From Thiomicrospira sp. (GTDB taxonomy: Bacteria > Pseudomonadota > Gammaproteobacteria > Thiomicrospirales > Thiomicrospiraceae): 37,310 bases of DNA. This document shows, one piece after another, positions 17,514-25,715 of this stretch. Position numbers and translations under genes: made by a program. The stretch lies in NCBI GenBank assembly GCA_030826915.1, contig JAUUDE010000096.1, positions 1 to 37,310 on the forward strand, read 5' to 3'. Position 1 is the first letter of the stretch. Each line of letters opens with the position of its first letter. Under the pieces are notes generated by a model. That model was given only the letters and a program-made list of their open reading frames with translations, had not been told where the DNA came from and did not search any database.

Positions 17514-18770
17514 ATGCATTTACTCGATTTAAAAAAACAATCTGCCGCTAAATTATTAGACCTTGCTTCAAGCATGGGATTAGACAATCTAGCTCGTTTA
17601 CGTAAACAAGATATCATTTTCGCCATCTTAAAATCTCACTCTAAAAAGGGAGAGGACATTTTTGGTGAAGGTGTATTAGAAATCCTGCCTGATGGTTTTG
17701 GTTTCTTACGTTCTGGAGACGGTTCTTACTTAGCTGGCCCAGATGATCTTTATGTTTCACCTAGCCAAATCCGCCGTTTTGGATTACGCAAGGGTGACAC
17801 AATTCAAGGAAAAATTCGTCCTCCTAAAGAGGGTGAACGTTACTTTGCTCTACTTAAAGTAGAAAAAATTAACCACGAAGACCCTGAAATAGCTCGTAAG
17901 AAAATTGCCTTTGAAAACCTTACGCCACTGCATCCGCAAGAACGCCTAAAAATGGAAGTCGGTAACGGCAGTACCGAAGATATCACCCCTCGTGTTATCG
18001 ATATTGCCGCGCCGTTTGGTAAAGGGCAACGTGGCTTGATTGTGGCCCCGCCAAAATCAGGTAAAACCGTTATTCTTCAACAAATGGCACAATCCATTGC
18101 AGAAAATTACCCTGAAGCGCATCTAATTGTTCTGCTTATTGATGAGCGTCCTGAAGAAGTAACTGAAATGCAACGTACCGTTCGTGGTGAGGTTATCTCT
18201 TCAACTTTCGATGAGCCAGCAACTCGCCACGTGCAAGTAGCGGAAATGGTTATTGAAAAAGCCAAACGTTTAACAGAGCATAAAAAAGATGTCATTATCT
18301 TATTAGACTCTATCACTCGTTTAGCTCGTGCTTACAACACCGTTGTTCCAGCTTCAGGTAAGATTCTAACCGGTGGTGTGGATGCCAATGCTTTACACCG
18401 CCCTAAGCGTTTCTTTGGTGCTGCTCGTAATATTGAAGAAGGTGGTTCTTTAACCATTATTGCAACCGCCCTAATTGATACCGGTTCTAAAATGGACGAA
18501 GTTATCTTTGAAGAGTTTAAAGGTACCGGTAACATGGAACTGCACCTTTCTCGTAATATTGCTGAAAAACGCACCTTCCCTGCGATTAACCTAACTAAGT
18601 CAGGTACACGTAAAGAAGAGCTGCTTACAAGCAAAGAAGAGTTACAAAACATTTGGATTCTACGTCGTTTCTTACAATCTATGAACGAGATAGAAGCCAT
18701 TGAAACTTTAATTGACCAAATGAAAGTTTCAAAAACAAACCAAGCATTATTTGAAGCAATGAAAGGTTAA
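17514..18770 (+). CDS. rho: Transcription termination factor Rho
   Basis: Hexameric RNA-dependent ATPase and translocase that ends transcription of untranslated RNA. It is 418 aa, close to E. coli Rho (419). The N-terminal helical part contains [15 protein letters not shown]. The RNA-binding cold-shock-like domain contains [19 protein letters not shown]. The ATPase core has [12 protein letters not shown] (Walker A), [16 protein letters not shown] and [16 protein letters not shown]. The secondary RNA-binding Q-loop region is [17 protein letters not shown]. The ATG at 17514 opens on the normal N-terminus. It contains no CAGGCCTG copies, in keeping with strong constraint. Confidence 0.97.
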   Translation: MHLLDLKKQSAAKLLDLASSMGLDNLARLRKQDIIFAILKSHSKKGEDIFGEGVLEILPDGFGFLRSGDGSYLAGPDDLYVSPSQIRRFGLRKGDTIQGKIRPPKEGERYFALLKVEKINHEDPEIARKKIAFENLTPLHPQERLKMEVGNGSTEDITPRVIDIAAPFGKGQRGLIVAPPKSGKTVILQQMAQSIAENYPEAHLIVLLIDERPEEVTEMQRTVRGEVISSTFDEPATRHVQVAEMVIEKAKRLTEHKKDVIILLDSITRLARAYNTVVPASGKILTGGVDANALHRPKRFFGAARNIEEGGSLTIIATALIDTGSKMDEVIFEEFKGTGNMELHLSRNIAEKRTFPAINLTKSGTRKEELLTSKEELQNIWILRRFLQSMNEIEAIETLIDQMKVSKTNQALFEAMKG

Positions 18771-18773
18771 GTT

Positions 18774-18799
18774 AATTTCTAGTTGTCTAGAAATTTCTT
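18774..18799 (+). terminator. Hairpin just after rho (first of two)
   Basis: AATTTCTAG, loop TTGT and CTAGAAATT form a perfect 9-bp stem starting a few bases after the rho stop and followed by TCTT. It is A+T-rich, so the strength is uncertain. Confidence 0.5.
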
Positions 18800-18845
18800 A
18801 ACAAATCAACGCATTAATTAATAACACAATTCATAACAAAAGAAG

Positions 18846-18880
18846 GCAAGCTTACATAAATAAGCTTGCAATTCTAATTT
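18846..18880 (+). terminator. Second hairpin between rho and rpmE
   Basis: GCAAGCTTA (18846-18854), loop CATAAA and TAAGCTTGC (18861-18869) form a perfect 9-bp stem followed by a T-rich run. Its 3' arm overlaps the -35 of the rpmE promoter. Confidence 0.55.
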
Positions 18881-18893
18881 TTATGCATATAAT
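18866..18893 (+). promoter_or_regulatory. Sigma-70 promoter of rpmE
   Basis: TTGCAA (18866-18871), a 16-bp spacer and a consensus TATAAT (18888-18893) lie 41 bases before the rpmE ATG. This is the best promoter match in its neighbourhood. Confidence 0.7.
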
Positions 18894-18934
18894 GCTCTTT
18901 TTTTAGAAAATTAAATTATTATTGGACCGTCATC

Positions 18935-19183
18935 ATGAAAGCAGGCATTCATCCAGAGTACAAAGAAGTAGTTTTCCAGGACATCTCAACTGGTGAAACA
19001 TTCATTACTCGTTCAACTATTGAAAAGACTTCTGGCGACACTATTACTCTAGACGGTAAAGATTACCCGCTAGTACGTGTTGAAGTTTCTAGCGCATCTC
19101 ACCCTTTCTACACAGGTAAGCAAACACTTGTAGATACTGAAGGTCGTGTTGAGAAGTTCAAGCAGAAGTACGCACGCCGTTAA
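18935..19183 (+). CDS. rpmE2: 50S ribosomal protein L31, type B (zinc-free)
   Basis: Ribosomal protein of 82 aa. [33 protein letters not shown] and the basic tail FKQKYARR match type B L31. The CxxC zinc ligands of type A L31 are missing. In bacteria carrying both forms, type B is made under zinc shortage. Here it has its own promoter and a strong terminator next to rho, the usual location of the main L31 gene, so it may be the only L31. No Zur-like site was seen upstream. Confidence 0.94.
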   Translation: MKAGIHPEYKEVVFQDISTGETFITRSTIEKTSGDTITLDGKDYPLVRVEVSSASHPFYTGKQTLVDTEGRVEKFKQKYARR

Positions 19184-19205
19184 TCAAATATTTTTGGTTA
19201 AACGT

Positions 19206-19243
19206 AAAAGCGCTAAAGGTCTTAGACCTCTAGCGCTTTTTTT
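19206..19243 (+). terminator. Strong intrinsic terminator of rpmE
   Basis: AAAAGCGCTA plus AGGTC pair with GACCT plus TAGCGCTTTT across a 3-nt loop with a single A-C mismatch, followed by more T. It lies 22 bases after the stop. Confidence 0.92.
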
Positions 19244-19284
19244 ATAACTAAAATAACACACTCTTTCATTTCAAAAATGAAAAC

Positions 19285-19298
19285 AACCAGGCCTGGTT
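19285..19298. repeat. Extended palindrome AACCAGGCCTGGTT
   Basis: Intergenic 14-bp form of the CAGGCCTG repeat. No other feature was recognised between the rpmE terminator and 19412. Confidence 0.85.
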
Positions 19299-19412
19299 AC
19301 CTCTTATTCATAAATATATTCATACGCTTTTTGGTTGTTACAAAAGACTCTATTCAAAATCTGGCGTATCAATTGCTTTGTATTTACATCTAAAATCATT
19401 ACAATCAAAGCC

Positions 19413-20233
19413 ATGAAAAAATAAAGTACATTCTCGCTCTAAGCCTATTTGGTTTAACCCTCTCTTTTGCTTCCTTTGCCGAGGACGAACAAACCTGCAA
19501 GGTCGATACCGAAAAACTTCTTTGGACAAAAGCCGAATACGCTCTCTCTGGCGATACCTTAGTAATTAACAAACAAGTGGTCAGGCTTATTGGTATTCAT
19601 GCACCAAAAATCGCCAAAGAGCAAAAGTTTAATAATACTGGTGAACCGCTTGCAAAAGAATCTCAAACTTTCCTTAACAAATTGCTCGCTAATAATAATT
19701 TAGAAATTGGTGTTGAATTTGATACAACACGCTTAGACAACCGCAATCGCCAACTGGTACACCTATATCTAAAAGACGGCACAAGCATTCAACAAAAAAT
19801 TCTAGAAAGTGGTTTTGCTGTAAACCGAACCATGTACAACAACCTAAAACACGCAAAATGTTATTATCAAGCTGAAGAAAAGGCCCGTAAAGGTGGCTAT
19901 CAGTTGTGGGATTATTTAGCTAAAAATCCAGACAGTCATTTTCCTTTAGTCGATAGCTCTAAACTCACCTCACAAGACACTGGTTTTAGAATTATTAGAG
20001 GCAAAGTGGTTAAGGTAGATAAATCATCATCTAACTACATTATTAATATGGACACGACAGGAATTCGTATTCCCAAAAAATACTGGAATCGTTTTGATTA
20101 CAGCAAAATCAAGCAACTCAAAGGGCAAACAATCGAAGTTCGTGGTAATGCATATCTATATAAGCGTGCAATGTATATGATTATTAAAGAGCCATATGCA
20201 TTTGCGCCGTTTAGCCCTATTGGCAATTCTTAA
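19413..20233 (+). CDS. Exported thermonuclease-like (SNase) protein with a frameshift at codon 3
   Basis: The ATG at 19413 is followed by six A and then an in-frame TAA (19422-19424). Moving one base back after the second Lys codon, or adding one A, gives M-K-K-I-K followed by a fine signal peptide (ILALSLFGLTLSFASFA) and a 273-aa protein. That frame stays open to 20233 but has no ATG, GTG or TTG start of its own before the domain. The GTG at 19577 lies inside the SNase fold (SGDTLVINKQVVRLIG), so it is not a credible start. Catalytic positions are altered: the usual D-x-P-E stretch after VRLIGI reads HAPK, while the second Arg (DNRNRQL) is kept. It is a frameshifted gene, a slippage-controlled gene or a sequencing error. 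Confidence 0.7.
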
Positions 20234-20281
20234 CCTATAGCCATAACTTCATGCTCTACCACCATTCTGCTGAGCAAAACC

Positions 20282-20309
20282 TTGCTTTAGTCCTGCTTTT
20301 CGCTAAAAT
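20282..20309 (+). promoter_or_regulatory. Promoter candidate for hemE
   Basis: TTGCTT (20282-20287), a 16-bp spacer and TAAAAT (20304-20309) lie 41 bases before the hemE ATG. Confidence 0.5.
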
Positions 20310-20349
20310 AACTCTCTATTTTTCGCTAGTTATATAAAGGGCCTAACTC

Positions 20350-21414
20350 ATGGCAGAACTACAAAACGATCGTTTTTTACGTGCACTTTCAAAACAACCA
20401 GTTGACCGCACTCCGGTATGGATGATGCGTCAAGCGGGTCGTTATCTGCCTGAGTACCGTGCCACACGAGCCAAAGCAGGTTCTTTTATGGATCTTTGCA
20501 AAAATAAAGAACTCGCTTCAGAGGTGACTTTACAACCTTTAGAACGTTACCCTTTAGATGCGGCAATTTTATTTTCAGACATCTTAACCATTCCAGATGC
20601 AATGGGACTTGAACTGCGTTTTGCGACAGGCGAAGGCCCAATCTTTGACAAGCCCATCAAAACCCAAGCTGACGTTGACCGTCTATTTGTTCCAGACATG
20701 AGTTCAGATTTAGGTTACGTTATGGATGCCGTTAGTGAAATTCGTAAAGACCTAAATGGCCGTGTTCCTTTAATTGGATTCTCTGGAAGCCCTTGGACTT
20801 TAGCCACTTATATGGTCGAAGGCGGTTCAAGTAAACAGTTTGGTAAAGTCAAAGGCATGATGTTTGAACAGCCTAAAATGATGCACCAAATTTTAGACGT
20901 ATTAGCTGATTCTGTTACCGCTTATTTAAACGCTCAAATTGAAGCGGGCGCACAAGCTGTACAAATTTTTGATACTTGGGGTGGCCTGCTTACTCCTCGT
21001 GATTATAAAGCCTTCTCTTTAGATTATATGGCTAAAATTGTCGATGGCTTAATCAAAGAAAAAGATGGCCGTAAAGTACCTTGCATTCTATACACCAAAG
21101 GTGGTGGACAGTGGCTAAATGCCATGGCCGATGCCGGTGCAGATTGTTTAGGAATTGACTGGACAATGGATATGGCTGACGCTCGTGCACAAGTAGGTGA
21201 CCGAGTAGCACTACAAGGCAATATGGACCCTACCGTGTTATACGCCTCTCCTGAACGTGTACGTCAAGAAGTAAAAAGCGTATTAGACAGCTACGGAAAA
21301 GGCACAGGACACATCTTTAACCTAGGCCACGGTATCCACCCAGGAATCGACCCAGAAACCGTTGACGCCTTTATCAATGCGGTTGTTGATTACAGCCCAG
21401 AGTATCACAAATAA
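20350..21414 (+). CDS. hemE: Uroporphyrinogen decarboxylase
   Basis: Cytoplasmic enzyme of heme synthesis that turns uroporphyrinogen III into coproporphyrinogen III. It is 354 aa. The N-terminal signature [16 protein letters not shown] carries the substrate-binding arginines. Also present are [11 protein letters not shown] with the catalytic Asp, [17 protein letters not shown], the FDTWGGLL stretch and the C-terminal [13 protein letters not shown]. The ATG at 20350 follows AAAGGG. It ends in its own terminator. HemW, a heme chaperone, is encoded 8 kb away in a separate unit. Confidence 0.97.
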   Translation: MAELQNDRFLRALSKQPVDRTPVWMMRQAGRYLPEYRATRAKAGSFMDLCKNKELASEVTLQPLERYPLDAAILFSDILTIPDAMGLELRFATGEGPIFDKPIKTQADVDRLFVPDMSSDLGYVMDAVSEIRKDLNGRVPLIGFSGSPWTLATYMVEGGSSKQFGKVKGMMFEQPKMMHQILDVLADSVTAYLNAQIEAGAQAVQIFDTWGGLLTPRDYKAFSLDYMAKIVDGLIKEKDGRKVPCILYTKGGGQWLNAMADAGADCLGIDWTMDMADARAQVGDRVALQGNMDPTVLYASPERVRQEVKSVLDSYGKGTGHIFNLGHGIHPGIDPETVDAFINAVVDYSPEYHK

Positions 21415-21455
21415 ATTCTAGTTAATTACAACAAGCCAGTTGTAACCTAGATAGC

Positions 21456-21481
21456 AAAAACCCGCTTTCGCGGGTTTTTTA
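21456..21481. terminator. Bidirectional terminator between hemE and the EAL/HDOD gene
   Basis: CCCGC, loop TTTC and GCGGG are flanked by five A on the left and six T on the right, so the element can end transcription from both convergent genes. Confidence 0.88.
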
Positions 21482-21540
21482 TTGTCCAAGATTGAGTCAA
21501 AAATAGGGGCTTCATAATCGAGCTCTGTAAAAAAACACAA

Positions 21541-22743
21541 TTAAAAATCAATACTTTCAGCAAACTGCATAGCTTGTAGGTATAAAGCAGACACTTCACT
21601 TGCGCTAATGCCTTCTGGCAAAACAAAATCCGTTTTACCGAGTTCTAGACCTTTAACCATAGTGAGCACTTGACCTAACTCTCCCTCTTCTGCAAGAAGA
21701 GCGGTATGCACAGCAGAGTCTAAACCTAGCTTTTCAAGCAGTACAGACAATTTAGTATCCATAACCGCATCTAAGCAAGAAAACAGGCCAACGGTAAAGT
21801 AGCTGTCTTTTGAGGCTTTACCGATTTTGCCACCAACCAACTCACAAAACTTTGCGCGCACTAAAGAGGTAATAAACAATTCGATTGGTTTGTCATCCAC
21901 ACCAGATAACACCAACATACTTGCTCAGCTTTTAAGACGATTTAAACCAAAACGTAAAACAGCATCATGTATCGAAGCTATCTGCACATCTGGCCCACTG
22001 GTTTCAGCGACAAACTTGAGTAATTTTTGGCTTAAAGAGACGTCTTTACTGATGATTTTAGAAAGACTGTGCATATACACATCAGGGTCATAGACATTCG
22101 AGAGCAACTCTAAAATGGTTAATTTATTATTAGGCAGTCGCTTACCTTCTATGATTTTAGGTTTGGCAAAAAAGTAACCTTGAAAGTAATCAAAGCCAAG
22201 TTTAAGACAAAACTCAAACTGTTCTCGGGTTTCGACTTTTTCTGCTAAAAGTTTGATTCCTTGTGCTTTTAAACGTTTGGTGTGTTCCACCAACTGTTTT
22301 GGCCCTACGGCTAAAATTTCGACTTTAATAATATCGGCAAAACGTTCTAATGGAATAAGCTCTGGATTAAAGATGTAATCGTCTAATGCGATGGTAAAGC
22401 CCATCTCTTTTAATTTAGTCAGCGATGCAATCAGTTGAGGCGTGACTTTTACATCTTCAAGTACTTCAATCACTACCTTTTTACGAGGGAAAAAAGGTTG
22501 GTATTCTCGCAAGAGTAGACCTTCGGTAAAGTTAATAAATCCTTTATGCTCACCAAGCACTTCGGACAAACCCATTTCACCAAATACATTCATCATTACC
22601 TGTGCTGAAGCAGCATCACCCCCTATAATCATGGCATGATTGTCTTGGGTGTTACCTCTAAACAAGAGTTCGTAAGCCACAACCTCCATTTTCCTGTTGA
22701 AGATGGGTTGACGGCCGACATAAATATCAATTAACTGACTCAC
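21541..22743 (-). pseudogene. YuxH-like EAL/HDOD signalling protein interrupted by one in-frame TGA
   Basis: A 272-aa ORF (22743-21925) carries a degenerate EAL domain (YELLFRG, EVLED, ALDDYIF, KVEILAV) and the start of an HDOD domain, ending FGLNRLKS-TGA. The next ORF (21918-21541, 125 aa) starts two codons later in the same frame with MLVLSGVDDKP and is the rest of the HDOD domain. In relatives this junction usually carries Trp, so TGG-to-TGA is the simplest explanation. Both halves are otherwise intact, giving about 400 codons in total. Such proteins act as regulators that lack the EAL catalytic residues. It is either recently inactivated or expressed as two pieces by reinitiation at the ATG at 21918. 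Confidence 0.8.
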
Positions 22744-22880
22744 TAAGTCGATTGCTTTTGACTAAAAATTATCATTTAAGTATAGGTGTTTGAGTTTGCA
22801 AAAACTAGACAAAATTTTCAATATCGATATTAACTTGGTTTAAATCAATTTTAGCTCTCATCACACAGTTTTAGATAATA

Positions 22881-23150
22881 TTATATCGATTTAAACTCTT
22901 CTGGCATATCTAGGTCTTGATCGTCAAACAGAAACTTTTGCATCTCTTCTATTAAAAAAGTGCGTGCTTTAGGATCTAAACTTGATAAACGGTATTCGTT
23001 AATCAAAATCGTTTGCTGAGCTAACCACTGTTTCCAAGCTTCTTTAGAGATGTTGTCATACACTTTTTGCCCTAGCTCACCTGGAAATGGCGGAAAGTCT
23101 AAACCCTCTAATTTTTCGCCCATTTTTATACAATCTACTGTTCTACTCAT
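22881..23150 (-). CDS. yggX: Fe(2+)-trafficking / oxidative-damage protection protein YggX
   Basis: Protein of 89 aa beginning MSRTVDCIKMGEKLEGLDFPP, with Cys7 and the FPGELGQ stretch of the family, and WKQWLAQQTILINE in the helical core. YggX protects iron-sulfur clusters and limits Fenton damage. It lies 61 bases after mutY on the same strand. mutY encodes a 4Fe-4S glycosylase, and the pair is conserved in gammaproteobacteria. Confidence 0.95.
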   Translation of the reverse strand: MSRTVDCIKMGEKLEGLDFPPFPGELGQKVYDNISKEAWKQWLAQQTILINEYRLSSLDPKARTFLIEEMQKFLFDDQDLDMPEEFKSI

Positions 23151-23211
23151 TTCGTTACTCCGTAACCCTTTTGAATTTGCTTTTATGATGTTTTATCTGA
23201 GACGTTTGCAG

Positions 23212-24366
23212 TTAATCAAGTCCATCACGTTTTCTATTTTGTAGCTGTTTAACTAACTTAGCCACGGGTGCGGGAATACCAATTTCACCGCTTAATACCA
23301 TTTGTATGTCTACCCATTTAAGCTCAAGACTATTATCTAAGCCAAGCGTATAAAGACTGTCATTTTCTGCCACTTTACTTGTAGCAGGTGTTTCATTCCC
23401 TTGTTTTATTTCATCTTTTAGATTTATCTTATCTTTTAGATATAAAGGGTGAATATCCAAATGGTAATGTGAAAACGTGTGTCTGAATGTGTCCCATTCT
23501 ATCAAACTCTTTGCATCACTTCCGTGGCTTTGCAGAAACTTTTCACAGGCCTGTATACTTTCAAATTCAGGCAAACTCCAAAGCCCGCCCCAAATGCCTT
23601 TTTGTGGCCGTTGTTGCAAATAAATTTCAGCTTGTTGATTCTCTTTTATAAGTAACCAGGCCTGCTTAATTGGCTTAATCTTTTTAGGCTTTTTATATGG
23701 AAATTCTACCACTCTATTTTGAGAAAAAGCCTGACAATCTGTTTTAACTGGGCACTTGCCACACTGCGGTTTGCTTCGAGTACATAAGGTTGCACCCAAA
23801 TCCATGATTGCTTGAGTGTAGTCATTAAAACGTTGTTTTGGAGTCAAACTTTCCGCTAGATCCCATAGGTCGTTTTCAATGGCTTTCTGCCCCGGCCAGC
23901 CTTCAATAGCATAATATCGGCTTAATACACGCTTAACATTACCATCTAAAATCGCAAAACGTTGGTTAAGTGAAATCGATAGAATCGCCCCTGCGGTTGA
24001 ACGCCCTATTCCCGGTAAGGCAACAATCTCATCAAAATTACTCGGAAAAACACCTTGATATTGTTGTGCAATTTGTTGTGCCGCTTTATGTAAATTGCGA
24101 CCACGAGCGTAATAACCCAACCCTGCCCAATGTGATAAAACTTCATCTTGCGAAGCCTGAGCCAAATCAACCACGGTTGGAAAACGTTGCATGAATTTTA
24201 GGTAATACGGAATCACGGTTTTGACTTGCGTCTGTTGTAACATGATTTCTGAAACCCAGACTCGATAAGGCGTTATCTGCTGTTGCCAAGGCAAATCATG
24301 CCGACCATATTGATCAAACCAGGCTAACAATCGATTTGAGAATTGCGTTTCTTGCTTTTGTGACAT
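23212..24366 (-). CDS. mutY: Adenine DNA glycosylase MutY
   Basis: Removes A mispaired with 8-oxoguanine. It is 384 aa. The N-terminal catalytic domain has [10 protein letters not shown] (catalytic Glu), the helix-hairpin-helix [13 protein letters not shown] and LDGNVKRVL (catalytic Asp). The 4Fe-4S ligands have the C-x6-C-x2-C-x5-C spacing from CTRSKPQC. The C-terminal NUDIX-like 8-oxoG domain includes [12 protein letters not shown] and RHTFSHYHL, and carries a Lys/Glu-rich insert near 305-335. Two CAGGCCTG copies (23546, 23657) lie in the less conserved C-terminal half. Confidence 0.96.
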   Translation of the reverse strand: MSQKQETQFSNRLLAWFDQYGRHDLPWQQQITPYRVWVSEIMLQQTQVKTVIPYYLKFMQRFPTVVDLAQASQDEVLSHWAGLGYYARGRNLHKAAQQIAQQYQGVFPSNFDEIVALPGIGRSTAGAILSISLNQRFAILDGNVKRVLSRYYAIEGWPGQKAIENDLWDLAESLTPKQRFNDYTQAIMDLGATLCTRSKPQCGKCPVKTDCQAFSQNRVVEFPYKKPKKIKPIKQAWLLIKENQQAEIYLQQRPQKGIWGGLWSLPEFESIQACEKFLQSHGSDAKSLIEWDTFRHTFSHYHLDIHPLYLKDKINLKDEIKQGNETPATSKVAENDSLYTLGLDNSLELKWVDIQMVLSGEIGIPAPVAKLVKQLQNRKRDGLD

Positions 24367-24457
24367 CTGTTTAATCTGTTTCTCTTTGAAGGATATAGTT
24401 CATGATTTTTAATAGGCATTAAGTCGATAAGCTATTGAAAATTTATGCTCTATCGGA

Positions 24458-24485
24458 TTGTATTTTTAGATTTACGCTATACTAT
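24458..24485 (+). promoter_or_regulatory. Promoter candidate for trmB
   Basis: TTGTAT (24458-24463), a 16-bp spacer and TACTAT (24480-24485) lie 39 bases before the chosen ATG. This supports the shorter start of trmB, because the longer frame would begin upstream of the promoter. Confidence 0.45.
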
Positions 24486-24524
24486 ACGCATTCAAAATTA
24501 ACTCAACCCATTCTAGAATTTATT

Positions 24525-25247
24525 ATGACTGACACAAGTAAAACAACAGAAAACCAAGATAAAGATTCATCCAATATTAGCCGCCGTATTAAAAGTTTTG
24601 TTTTGCGCCAAGGCCGCTTGTCTAATGCTCAACAAAATGCCATTGATACTCAATGGCCAAAATTTGGGTTAACCGTAACAGATGAATTGCTTGATTTTAC
24701 AACACTGTTTAGACGTGATGCACCAACCATTATTGAAATTGGTTTTGGAATGGGAAAGAGTCTTGCAGAAATGGCAGAAGCCAACCCACAAAACAACTAC
24801 ATTGGTATTGAAGTTCACCGCCCAGGCGTAGGTGCTTTGCTTAAGTTAGTTGAAGAGAAAGGCCTTACCAATGTCCGTGTTTATAATCACGATGCCATTG
24901 AAGTATTGGAAAAGTGTGTTCCCAAAGATTCTTTAGCGGGTGTCTATCTGTTTTTTCCTGACCCTTGGCATAAAAAACGTCACAATAAACGCCGTATTGT
25001 TCAACCCGGTTTTGCTAAAACCATCGCTTCTCACCTAAAAATAGGCGGGCAATTTCACATGGCAACCGACTGGGAGGATTATGCCATTCATATGATGGAT
25101 GTAATGAATGAAGCCGAAAACTACCAAAACATCAGCGGTCACGGACAATACACACCAAGACCAGAGTACCGTCCACTAACAAAATTTGAAGCGCGAGGGC
25201 ATAGCTTAGGGCATGGAGTTTGGGATTTGATTTTTGAGCGTATTTAA
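24525..25247 (+). CDS. trmB: tRNA (guanine-N7)-methyltransferase
   Basis: SAM-dependent enzyme that makes m7G46 in tRNA. It is 240 aa from the ATG at 24525. A TTG at 24435 would add 30 residues unlike the family and is rejected. The motifs are [15 protein letters not shown] (SAM binding), [12 protein letters not shown], and [18 protein letters not shown] with the catalytic and tRNA-binding residues; MATDWEDYA follows. It is divergent from mutY. Confidence 0.95.
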   Translation: MTDTSKTTENQDKDSSNISRRIKSFVLRQGRLSNAQQNAIDTQWPKFGLTVTDELLDFTTLFRRDAPTIIEIGFGMGKSLAEMAEANPQNNYIGIEVHRPGVGALLKLVEEKGLTNVRVYNHDAIEVLEKCVPKDSLAGVYLFFPDPWHKKRHNKRRIVQPGFAKTIASHLKIGGQFHMATDWEDYAIHMMDVMNEAENYQNISGHGQYTPRPEYRPLTKFEARGHSLGHGVWDLIFERI

Positions 25248-25339
25248 TAAATTACGTTCAAAATATGAATAAATTTTAAAACATTAAACTTGTTGTAACC
25301 CTATAAAAAATAAACTGTTTTTACGTACATTTTAGCTTA

Positions 25340-25640
25340 AATGCATAAGCCAAAATTGAGCTTTGCGTTTGAGAAAATGCTTTGGCTGATGCCCAAACTC
25401 CCCTTGGAATAAATGGTGCAAAGTTCTTAGCGTAGAGAACGGTTAAACAATCTCGACTGTTCGAAGCTGAGCTTGCTCAGCAAGTTGCGAGATTGTCTCG
25501 GCTCTTCAGCCGAGTTCTTCGTTTCAGTGAACAGCTTAGAACTTGCCCATTTATGGAGTGGGGTGCCCTTTGTTTGCTTACTTTGTTTTGGCAAGAAAAC
25601 AAAGTAAGGGGAAGCCTGTTAGAAAATATCAAGGCGAAGT
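25340..25640. repeat. Strongly folded non-coding element, probable dispersed repeat
   Basis: The 468-base gap between trmB and the AsmA-like gene holds nested inverted repeats. A long outer stem pairs 25409-25431 with 25534-25554. Inside it are ACAATCTCG (25447) with CGAGATTGT (25488), GCTGAGC with GCTCAGC (25466-25481), and CTCGGCT with AGCCGAG (25497-25514). Outside it, AGCCAAA (25348) pairs with TTTGGCT (25381), and a 13-bp perfect stem CTTACTTTGTTTT (25577-25589) pairs with 25596-25608. The last hairpin resembles a repeat tail seen in many gammaproteobacteria. Open frames through it look like translated repeat. It could also be transcribed as an RNA. Confidence 0.6.
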
Positions 25641-25715
25641 CATTAAATTAAGAGGCTTCTCAACTTTTCTGCAATGTAAGAGTAAGTTGAAACTTTTTTC
25701 AAATAAATAACACCT

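Noticed and set aside
19577-20233. GTG at 19577 as the real start of the thermonuclease-like gene
   Set aside because: It falls within the conserved SNase strand and would remove the signal peptide and the first strands encoded upstream in the same frame.
21925-21927. TGA read as Trp because of a variant genetic code
   Set aside because: TGA ends efpL and uvrD at the expected family lengths, and Trp is encoded by TGG throughout.
22820-22831. AATATCGATATT palindrome upstream of the EAL/HDOD gene
   Set aside because: A 12-bp A+T-rich palindrome is not rare in this composition, and no promoter or second copy supports an operator.
24435-24524. Longer start for trmB at TTG 24435
   Set aside because: The extra 30 residues are unlike TrmB, and the likely promoter lies inside the extension.
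25420-25600. Protein frame on the minus strand through the folded element
   Set aside because: Its product (Lys/Gln/Ser-rich, with stretches such as SKQRAPH) is typical of translated repeat sequence, and the DNA is better explained by its inverted repeats.
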